Program-made: the position numbers and the translations under genes
Notes under the pieces: model-generated
Told to the model about the DNA's origin: nothing
Database searches by the model: none
The model's input: the letters and a program-made list of their open reading frames with translations, nothing else
Assembly (NCBI GenBank): GCA_045531895.1
Contig: JAZSEW010000119.1
Coordinates: forward strand, 1 to 64,000
From: SIG299 sp045531895
GTDB lineage: Bacteria; Bacillota; Clostridia; Lachnospirales; Lachnospiraceae
Direction of reading: 5' to 3'
Length of the DNA: 64,000 bases
Shown: piece by piece, positions 44,771 to 51,956 of the stretch
Layout of the letters: each line of letters opens with the position of its first letter
Position numbering within the stretch: position 1 is the stretch's first letter

Positions 44771-47293
44771 CTAATCTTCTGTTAAAAAACTTAAAAAGAT
44801 ATTTCCTGTTGCTAAAAACTTTTCTTCTGCATCCCGCAGGCTATACACTTTGTATCTTCCTACGGAAGGCTCATAAACGGTCACATTGCTTGCGCTGTAA
44901 CCGGTAATTACCACGGCTTCGGAACTACTCTTCATAGCATAAACCGGAGCTCCGCGGAACACAAAGTAAAGCACCTCATCTAAAGATGCACCGGTTAAAG
45001 AAAGCATTCTTACACCTGTTTCCTTTTCCAGGAACTCCTTCACTTTCTGCTCCTCCGTAAACATGGATACATCAACTTCTCTATCCAGATATGCAGCCAT
45101 CATGCGCACTGCCTCCTGACGGCTGCTAAGTCCGCTGTTTTTTATGGAATTACCCGGAAGCTCCTCCAGATAAAATGCGGAGTATTTTACACCTCGCTCC
45201 CATATAACAAGCCCCTCTTCGTTAATTACCGTACCTACCTCCCGGTTTGCCAGCTGTACCGCCTCGGCACAATTATCGCTTAAACCGACAATAGAGCCAA
45301 AGGAATATACCATGTATTCCTCCGCTGTATTTTCCAGCATGGTAATACGAACCGTTGTATCTTCGGAAATCATTGTATACGGTACTTCCGAACGCACCGG
45401 AAGCTCCTTCATTTCAAAGCTGGATGGCAAATCGATGTAATACTCTGCAAACATCAGCTCTGTGATACGTTTATCCAGAACAACCGGACTCTTTTTAACC
45501 TCCATGCTGTTCAAAATATAATCATCCTCTGTCTCTTCAAAGCTACCCTTTGCATTTTTTACAACCCGGCGCAGACGAATGGAATTTTCAGTAATTTCTG
45601 CCTCTGCCACATAACACTCATCCTTGCGATAAGTTTTCTTTTCTTTCAGAGCTCCATCCAGAATTTTCACCTCATAAGCCGGGTACAACACGGAACCGTC
45701 TCCCATTACCAGGCAATCAGAAAGCAAGCCATAGCTGCAAATGATATTTTCGTTGATCTTTCCGAGAATCCGGACAAATTCGCCTTCCTCGGCTGTCATC
45801 ACCTGTTTTTCTCCGGTTTCCAGATGCAGTAATAAAATATCGGTATAATCATTTTCCTGCCATGCCACATAACCGCTTTCGTGGAAGAATGCCACAGAGT
45901 CTTCTGCCGCATTATCCGAAATTACGGAAAGCTGTTTGGTAATCAGGTTATAGGAATACATTGTGCGGTATACCATAAAAAAGAACTCATCCAAATCATT
46001 CATGTAACTGAACTCGCCCAGCTCTTCTTTAATTTTTTGATAGCTTTCTGCTACCGGGAGATACAGTTGCTCCTCAATACGGTTTTCACCACGGAAATAA
46101 CGGTACAGAAGAATACCGGTCTTACCCTCGTATTCGCCTCTGCCCATATGACCGTACACCATAAAGCTGATATCACCATTTTCATACAGCTTCAGCACCC
46201 GTACGTCATACTGATCGTTGGAAAGGCCATTCTCCGCCTCATTTTCTTTACGGTAGGAAAACACCTTGGACAGTGTATTTTCCGCCATATTGTAATGCCA
46301 CAGCTCCTTATTGCGCACAAAGGTAAGCTGGCTGGCATCTGAATTGGTCAGAAGCTCCAACCCGGTCTCATTGGTAATACCAAGCTTAAACTGGTTCTGG
46401 GACCGGCTGGCCAGACTCTCATCAAACACAGCCTCCATCGTACGCTCATAATTTAATAAGTGTCTGGAAGAATCCGTTACCGTCACACGGAACTTTTCTT
46501 CCACATAGTACTGCTCCACTCCGGTATCCGTCGTAAGCTCTATCATATAATCCAGCGTTCCCACAGCAATATTTGCATAAATCTCGGAAATGGTAACCTG
46601 CGGCTCCGTCAAAAGCGTTGGTGCCAGATCACCCCAGCATACCATATAGTAGCTGTCTTTAATATCCACCTGAGCATAGGTAGAACCTTCGCCACGGTAG
46701 GTACTTTCCAGAAACGGAATAACCGCATCAATATTCTTTTCTCTTGCCCACCTGGAAAAGTTCTTCATAAACTCTACTTTTTCCGCAAAGTAGCTGTCAT
46801 TGTAAGGCTTTAAGCGGAAGTAATAGTAAATACGCCGGCTCTCGGAATCCACCAGCATCACTTCTGCTGCATATTCTTTTCCTGATTCAAGCTGATTTGC
46901 AATTTTAATGCGGGCTTTCTTCTGCTCCTGTGTCTTATCAAACGCATTGATGGTGCCCTCGGCAACCTCCTGCCTTGTATTTACATCCACAACCTCATAA
47001 TGAAGCTTACGCACATCCGTTGCATTTTCGTTAATCAGAAGCTCCACTGTCCGGTCTTCTTCCAGCACGATAAAATTTTCACGGATAGAAAACATATCAA
47101 TGGCAGAGGTATAACCATACAGGCAATTTACCACCACTCCGTCTCCCTGTAATTCAATGGTAGGAAGCTCTGCTTCCGTCATCTCTGCCGTTTTCACTGT
47201 TCCAAACATGGCCTCATCCATATTACTCCCGAAAAAATAAATGGATGCAATAAAAATACCAAGCAGAATCAGAAATTTAATTGTATATTTCAT
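44771..47293 (-). CDS. large extracytoplasmic protein of unknown function, C39-peptidase-like C-terminus
   Basis: This 840-residue protein has one N-terminal membrane anchor (about 5-22) with the remainder outside. Residues about 35-290 read as beta-sandwich modules and about 295-560 as a beta-propeller of short strands. The last 120 residues resemble a papain-like C39-type domain (DEVLYFVFRGAPVYAMK, AVVITGYSASNVTVYEPSVG), but no catalytic cysteine is apparent at the start of that domain, so it may be a non-catalytic binder. I do not recognise a named family for the whole chain. Co-transcription with a glycosyltransferase suggests a role in cell-surface glycan assembly. The start follows AAAGGATAAC. 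Confidence 0.7.
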   Translation of the reverse strand: MKYTIKFLILLGIFIASIYFFGSNMDEAMFGTVKTAEMTEAELPTIELQGDGVVVNCLYGYTSAIDMFSIRENFIVLEEDRTVELLINENATDVRKLHYEVVDVNTRQEVAEGTINAFDKTQEQKKARIKIANQLESGKEYAAEVMLVDSESRRIYYYFRLKPYNDSYFAEKVEFMKNFSRWAREKNIDAVIPFLESTYRGEGSTYAQVDIKDSYYMVCWGDLAPTLLTEPQVTISEIYANIAVGTLDYMIELTTDTGVEQYYVEEKFRVTVTDSSRHLLNYERTMEAVFDESLASRSQNQFKLGITNETGLELLTNSDASQLTFVRNKELWHYNMAENTLSKVFSYRKENEAENGLSNDQYDVRVLKLYENGDISFMVYGHMGRGEYEGKTGILLYRYFRGENRIEEQLYLPVAESYQKIKEELGEFSYMNDLDEFFFMVYRTMYSYNLITKQLSVISDNAAEDSVAFFHESGYVAWQENDYTDILLLHLETGEKQVMTAEEGEFVRILGKINENIICSYGLLSDCLVMGDGSVLYPAYEVKILDGALKEKKTYRKDECYVAEAEITENSIRLRRVVKNAKGSFEETEDDYILNSMEVKKSPVVLDKRITELMFAEYYIDLPSSFEMKELPVRSEVPYTMISEDTTVRITMLENTAEEYMVYSFGSIVGLSDNCAEAVQLANREVGTVINEEGLVIWERGVKYSAFYLEELPGNSIKNSGLSSRQEAVRMMAAYLDREVDVSMFTEEQKVKEFLEKETGVRMLSLTGASLDEVLYFVFRGAPVYAMKSSSEAVVITGYSASNVTVYEPSVGRYKVYSLRDAEEKFLATGNIFLSFLTED

Positions 47294-47371
47294 TTACTTT
47301 TGTTATCCTTTCAAAATAAATACCTTACCTTATATCGTATCGCATTTTCAGGAAAACTACAACTGTTTTTT

Positions 47372-48184
47372 CTACCAGGTATCCGGCAAAATCGGAGAAG
47401 CCAGATATAATGTGGTACGGTAGTGATCTTCATTCTGACTCATGGCAATATGAAGATTGATCTTTTTGCCTTCTACGGTAATATAATTGTCCAGACCGGC
47501 CGTATACGCATATATGGTATAAAGGTCTTCTTTTCTGTATTCATAAACAATCTCCGCACCAAGAGAATCTAAAATATCCTCCGTAATTTCGTTACGACGT
47601 TCCAGTGGCAGATATCCCGCGTAATCTCCCACCAGCTGAATGGTGGTGCTGATATCCTCGCAGGAGAGCTCCTCCATCGTTTTCTCCAACAGATTTTTGT
47701 AGGCAAGCACCGTATCCAGGGATTCGTTTAAGCTGATTTTTGCATAGAGGTAATTCTTTGTTTCAGCCGGTACAGCATCTGCTACATCGTCAGTTTCATT
47801 TCCCATGTGCAAACTGATTACTTTCAGCTCTGTATCTGCTGCCAGAGCATCTTTGTAAAACCGAAGTTCCGTACGCTTAGAGGTTTCTGTCCTCTCCGGT
47901 TCGGTATCCAGCCGAAGTCCGATGGAAGCTGCCACTTCTCTCATCAGTTTATAACGTTCTTTCTCTGATAATTCTCCTTCCCTGCAGTTTGCCGTTACTT
48001 CCACCATGGCGCTGATTTCCTGAGGATTCGACACCGAAAAAGCCGCTACCAGGCTTGTGTTTTTTTCAAACAAGGCTCCCACAAGAAGCTTTAAAAACAC
48101 AAAGAGCCAGGCCGCGGCAATTAAAATCCACAGAAGTCTCCACTTTGTAATATTTATACGTTTTACTTTCGTCTGCTGTTGCAT
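47372..48184 (-). CDS. membrane-anchored protein, possibly YwmB-like
   Basis: This 270-residue protein has one N-terminal membrane segment (about 17-40) and an alpha/beta extracytoplasmic domain. The layout (signal anchor, ELRFYKDALAADTELKVISL region, Gly/Tyr-rich C-terminus describing a beta-sheet) recalls the YwmB family, whose function is unknown; this is a tentative match. GGGAGG precedes the ATG at 48184. The following gene is 78 bases away in the same direction. Confidence 0.55.
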   Translation of the reverse strand: MQQQTKVKRINITKWRLLWILIAAAWLFVFLKLLVGALFEKNTSLVAAFSVSNPQEISAMVEVTANCREGELSEKERYKLMREVAASIGLRLDTEPERTETSKRTELRFYKDALAADTELKVISLHMGNETDDVADAVPAETKNYLYAKISLNESLDTVLAYKNLLEKTMEELSCEDISTTIQLVGDYAGYLPLERRNEITEDILDSLGAEIVYEYRKEDLYTIYAYTAGLDNYITVEGKKINLHIAMSQNEDHYRTTLYLASPILPDTW

Positions 48185-48202
48185 GATTGTCCTCCCTTTC
48201 CT

Positions 48203-48267
48203 GGAAATAAACTATTGTATGTAACTATGCATTGCAAAATAATAGTTACGTCATGGTTATTATTTCC
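48203..48267. repeat. imperfect palindrome in divergent region
   Basis: GGAAATAA (48203-48210) pairs with TTATTTCC (48260-48267), and GTAACTAT (48221-48228) pairs with ATAGTTAC (48242-48249), nested in one 65-base palindrome between the YwmB-like and queT-like genes. It may be an operator or a terminator-like structure; there is no T-run. Confidence 0.45.
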
Positions 48268-48299
48268 ACAAAGAAGAGAGGCTATACGAGTTTTTTCCC

Positions 48300-48328
48300 T
48301 TGCCTAATTCTGTTTCCCGTGATATACT
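48300..48328 (+). promoter_or_regulatory. promoter of the queT-like gene
   Basis: TTGCCT (48300-48305) and TATACT (48323-48328) are separated by 17 bases. The predicted transcript start near 48335 gives a leader of roughly 117 bases. Confidence 0.65.
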
Positions 48329-48335
48329 ACACCTT

Positions 48336-48421
48336 GCCCATAAAAACAAGGTCATATCCGGGCGGAATCCTTGATTCCAATTGAAGGCAATGCCTTCCGA
48401 GTGTTCGAGACCTTCCACTCG
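48336..48421 (+). promoter_or_regulatory. structured leader of the queT-like gene (candidate riboswitch)
   Basis: Three back-to-back hairpins are visible: GGAATC/GATTCC (48364-48378), GAAGGC/GCCTTC (48383-48397) and CGAGTG/CACTCG (48398-48421). Before them GCCC (48336-48339) can pair with GGGC (48360-48363). The ribosome site GGGAG is at 48438-48442. QueT genes are often under preQ1 control, so preQ1 is the obvious candidate ligand, but I could not match this leader to a known preQ1 class. Confidence 0.45.
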
Positions 48422-48451
48422 TTAAAAAAATACTACAGGGAGAACAATTTT

Positions 48452-48970
48452 ATGAAGAAAAACTCTAACATCATGTCACTGGTGCTTGCAGCCATGATTG
48501 CGGCACTCTACGTCGTCTTAAGCTTTGCCATAAGTGCATTCGGGCTTGCTTCCGGCGCCATTCAGGTTCGTGTCTCCGAGGCACTCACCATCCTTCCCTA
48601 CTTTACTGCATATGCCATACCGGGACTTACCATCGGCTGTCTGCTGTTTAATTTATTATCCGGCGCAGCAATTCTTGATGTAGTTTTCGGTTCTCTGGCA
48701 ACACTGCTTGGAGGAATCGGATCTTACCTTCTGGGAAAAGCAGCAAGAAATGTAAAGTGGATGAAATTCCTTGTACCAATCCCTCCGATTCTTTCCAATG
48801 CTTTCATCGTTCCATGGGTGCTAAAAACAGCTTACGGTCTTGCCGATGCTTACTGGTATCTGGTTGCCACCGTAGGAATCGGTGAAATCATTTCCTGCGG
48901 AGTGCTGGGAATTGTGCTGTTATATGCACTGATGCCACTTAGAAACACACTATTTAAACATAACAACTAG
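48452..48970 (+). CDS. queT: QueT-family ECF transporter substrate-binding subunit
   Basis: This 172-residue membrane protein has about five to six hydrophobic segments and the family pattern FGLASGAIQVRVSEALTILPYF. QueT proteins are S-components of energy-coupling factor transporters that take up queuosine precursors such as preQ1 or preQ0; they need a shared EcfAA'T module encoded elsewhere. The ATG at 48452 is chosen because GGGAG lies nine bases upstream; the open frame continues upstream through the leader without a site. Confidence 0.85.
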   Translation: MKKNSNIMSLVLAAMIAALYVVLSFAISAFGLASGAIQVRVSEALTILPYFTAYAIPGLTIGCLLFNLLSGAAILDVVFGSLATLLGGIGSYLLGKAARNVKWMKFLVPIPPILSNAFIVPWVLKTAYGLADAYWYLVATVGIGEIISCGVLGIVLLYALMPLRNTLFKHNN

Positions 48971-49037
48971 CTGTATTTAAAATCCCAAGGTCTAATCGGG
49001 CCGATAAAAACAAACTTATTTTAGAAAAGGACATATC

Positions 49038-50195
49038 ATGCGAAAACTATTTTACGAAGATATCAATATTACCGACTTTACCGCCACCGTTATTTCCTGC
49101 GAAAAGGCAGAAAACAGCGGGCAATATTGTATTCTGTTGGATGCCACTGCCTTTTTCCCGGAAGAAGGCGGTCAATCCGCAGACAAAGGCACATTAAATA
49201 GTCAGGAGGTTTTGGACGTACAAATTAAAAATGACTTGATTTACCATTACCTCTCCGCACCACTGGAAACCGGTTCCACCGTCAGCGGACATGTAGACCG
49301 GGAACAACGCTTTGATTTTATGCAGCAGCACTCCGGCGAGCATATTATTTCCGGTCTGGTACATGCGCAGTTTGGTTATAACAACGTAGGATTTCATTTA
49401 AGCACCAACGAAGTTACTCTGGATTTCAATGGGGAACTCACCGCAGAGCAGTTGCGTGAAATTGAATTACGCGCTAATGAAATTATATACCGGAACTTGC
49501 CCGTAGAAATCACTTATCCTTCCAAAGAGGAATTAGCAGAACTTTCCTACCGCAGTAAGATTGAAATTGAAGGTCAGGTCCGCATCGTTACCATTCCGGG
49601 AGTAGATATATGTGCCTGTTGCGCCCCCCATGTTGCCACCACCGGAGGCATCGGTATAATTAAAATCACAAACTGTCAGAGCCACCGTGGCGGTGTTCGT
49701 TTAAACATCCTTTGCGGCAAACGTGCACTGGAGGACTATAACCAAAAACAGGACAGCGTTACTGCTGTTTCCGTGGCACTTTCCGCTAAACAGGACCTGA
49801 TTGCCGAAGCAGTACTTAAATTAAAAGACGATATGCTCCGCCAACAGGAGCGCATTAACGCATTGCAAGCCAAGTATCTGGAACTTTGCATCTCCGCCCT
49901 ACCTTCACCATCCGAATGTGAAAATTCCATTCTTTTTGTTGATAAAATGGACACCATTGCCCTCCGCAATACCGTAAACACTCTGGTAGAACGCTACAGC
50001 GGGTACTGCGGCATATTCTCCGGCAACGAAGAAACCGGTTATCAGTTTATTGTTGGAAGCAAACATAAAGACTGTAAAGAGCTGGCGCAGACTTTCCGGA
50101 CGGAACTTGGAGCCAAATGTGGCGGCAACACCCCAATGATTCAGGGAAGTGTAACTGCAGCAAAAGAAAGAATACAAACTATTTTTTCCCTATAA
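49038..50195 (+). CDS. alanyl-tRNA editing protein (AlaX long form with DHHA1 domain)
   Basis: This 385-residue protein has an N-terminal beta-barrel, the editing core and a C-terminal DHHA1 domain. Zinc ligands are visible as HSGEHI (HxxxH) and CACCAPH (CxxxH). The C-terminal GAKCGGNTPMIQGS segment is the DHHA1 signature. Such proteins hydrolyse mischarged Ser- or Gly-tRNA-Ala in trans. A coiled-coil-like stretch (about 245-290) joins the two halves. The start follows AAAAGGAC. A 67-base gap separates it from queT, with no terminator seen, so co-transcription is possible. Confidence 0.92.
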   Translation: MRKLFYEDINITDFTATVISCEKAENSGQYCILLDATAFFPEEGGQSADKGTLNSQEVLDVQIKNDLIYHYLSAPLETGSTVSGHVDREQRFDFMQQHSGEHIISGLVHAQFGYNNVGFHLSTNEVTLDFNGELTAEQLREIELRANEIIYRNLPVEITYPSKEELAELSYRSKIEIEGQVRIVTIPGVDICACCAPHVATTGGIGIIKITNCQSHRGGVRLNILCGKRALEDYNQKQDSVTAVSVALSAKQDLIAEAVLKLKDDMLRQQERINALQAKYLELCISALPSPSECENSILFVDKMDTIALRNTVNTLVERYSGYCGIFSGNEETGYQFIVGSKHKDCKELAQTFRTELGAKCGGNTPMIQGSVTAAKERIQTIFSL

Positions 50196-50250
50196 GATTA
50201 CTTCCGCTTCCTGGAACTAATTGTTACTGTGACTTTATAACAACCTATGC

Positions 50251-50444
50251 AAAAGAGACTGGAATTAAATAAAAAATTTTGAGCACTATATTATCCACGT
50301 GTCTGACCTCTCAGCTGACAGATGTGCAAACGGGATGGACAAACCTGCTTTTCGTTTGTTCCAGCCCGGATGAACGGCTGTCAGAGGAGGCAGGCAGACA
50401 CGGATAACATAGTCTCAAAATTTCATTTAATTTCAGTCTCTTTT
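50251..50444. repeat. long imperfect palindrome (about 194 bases) between convergent genes
   Basis: The left end AAAAGAGACTG (50251-50261) is the exact complement of the right end CAGTCTCTTTT (50434-50444). Further inward AATTAAAT, AAATTTTGAG, TTATCC, GTGTCTG, CTGACAG, CGGG.TGGA and CAAAC each recur in inverted order, leaving a small central loop around 50345-50353. It lies between the AlaX stop (50195) and the asnS stop (50453). It may be a small non-autonomous mobile element, an RNA gene or an elaborate bidirectional terminator; no ORF fits inside. Confidence 0.75.
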
Positions 50445-50452
50445 ATTAGATT

Positions 50453-51844
50453 TTATAAATCACAGTTGTTAACAGTTCTTGGGAACGGAATAACGTCTCT
50501 GATATTACCCATACCGGTAAGATACATAACGCATCTTTCAAAGCCAAGACCAAAGCCTGCATGTCTTGCAGAACCATACTTTCTAAGGTCAAGGTAGAAG
50601 TCATAATCCTCTGCCTTTAATCCAAGCTCTTCCATTCTCTTTGTAAGCTTGTCATAATCATCTTCTCTCTGGCTTCCGCCGATGATTTCACCAATGCCAG
50701 GAACCAGACAGTCCATAGCAGCAACTGTCTTGCCATCTTCATTCAGCTTCATATAGAAAGCCTTGATATCCTTTGGATAATCAGTTACGAATACAGGCTT
50801 TTTGAATACCTGCTCAGTTAAGTAACGCTCATGCTCGGTCTGAAGATCGCAACCCCAGGATACCTTGTAATCGAACTGATCGTTGTTCTTCTCTAAAATT
50901 TCAATGGCTTCTGTATAAGTAACGTGGCCAAACTCAGAGTTAAGCACGTTATTTAATCTGTCAAGTAAGCCCTTATCCACAAAGGAATTAAAGAAATTCA
51001 TTTCTTCCGGAGCGTTCTCTAAAACGTAACGAATAATGTACTTAATCATGCTTTCTGCAAGCACCATATCATCCTTTAAATCAGCAAACGCAATTTCCGG
51101 CTCAATCATCCAGAACTCAGCCGCATGACGGGTAGTGTTGGAGTTTTCTGCACGGAAGGTTGGTCCGAAGGTGTAAATGTTACGGAACGCCATAGCATAG
51201 GTTTCGCCGTTTAACTGACCGCTTACGGTAAGGTTTGTAGGTTTGTTAAAGAAATCCTGAGTAAAGTCCACCTTACCATCCTCTGTCATAGGAACATTAC
51301 TTAAATCCATGGTAGTTACCTGGAACATTTCACCGGCACCTTCACAGTCACTGCCTGTAATCAGCGGAGTGTGCACATAAACAAAATCTCTTTCCTGAAA
51401 GAACTTATGAATAGCGAAAGCAGCCAGGGAGCGCACGCGGAACACTGCCTGGAAGGTGTTGGTTCTTGGGCGCAGATGAGTCATGGTACGTAAAAATTCC
51501 ATGCTGTGTCTCTTTTTCTGTAATGGGTAATCCGGTGTGGATACACCCTCCACAAAAACTTCCTCTGCCTGAATTTCGAATGGCTGCTTTGCATCCGGTG
51601 TTGCTACCAGCTTACCGGAAACAATAATTGCGGAGCCTACATTTAACTTACTGATTTCATTAAAATTATTTAAATTATCGCTGTAAACAATCTGTAATGT
51701 TTCAAAAAATGTACCGTCGTTTAATACGATAAATCCAAATGTCTTGGAATCTCTGACGCTGCGTACCCAGCCGCCAACGGTGATGTTCTTGTCTAAATAG
51801 TTTTCCTTGTTGCGGTATAATTCGCGAATAGTAATTAAATCCAT
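50453..51844 (-). CDS. asnS: asparaginyl-tRNA synthetase
   Basis: This 463-residue class IIb synthetase charges tRNA-Asn with asparagine. The N-terminal OB fold anticodon-binding domain (ITVGGWVRSVRDSKTFGFIVLNDG) precedes the catalytic core with motif 2 (FRAENSNTTRHAAEFWMIEPE) and motif 3 (GLGFERCVMYLTGMGNIRDVIPFPR). Length is standard. The ATG at 51844 follows AAAGGACGGGAG. The gene appears to stand alone, ending at the palindromic element. Confidence 0.97.
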   Translation of the reverse strand: MDLITIRELYRNKENYLDKNITVGGWVRSVRDSKTFGFIVLNDGTFFETLQIVYSDNLNNFNEISKLNVGSAIIVSGKLVATPDAKQPFEIQAEEVFVEGVSTPDYPLQKKRHSMEFLRTMTHLRPRTNTFQAVFRVRSLAAFAIHKFFQERDFVYVHTPLITGSDCEGAGEMFQVTTMDLSNVPMTEDGKVDFTQDFFNKPTNLTVSGQLNGETYAMAFRNIYTFGPTFRAENSNTTRHAAEFWMIEPEIAFADLKDDMVLAESMIKYIIRYVLENAPEEMNFFNSFVDKGLLDRLNNVLNSEFGHVTYTEAIEILEKNNDQFDYKVSWGCDLQTEHERYLTEQVFKKPVFVTDYPKDIKAFYMKLNEDGKTVAAMDCLVPGIGEIIGGSQREDDYDKLTKRMEELGLKAEDYDFYLDLRKYGSARHAGFGLGFERCVMYLTGMGNIRDVIPFPRTVNNCDL

Positions 51845-51956
51845 CTGAACTCCCGTCCTTTCCTAAAATTTCTCTATCTAATGAGTATATATGTATTTTA
51901 TACAAAAGTCAAACAAAAATCCGGGAAAGCGGCAAAAAAGCAACAAAAAGCAGTAA

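Noticed and set aside
48300..48352. A preQ1-I riboswitch, suggested by TACACC followed by ATAAAAACAAGG before queT
   Set aside because: The A-rich tail looks similar, but the 5' strand needed for the P1 stem (a GGGCAAG-like sequence) is absent, and the predicted transcript starts inside the segment.
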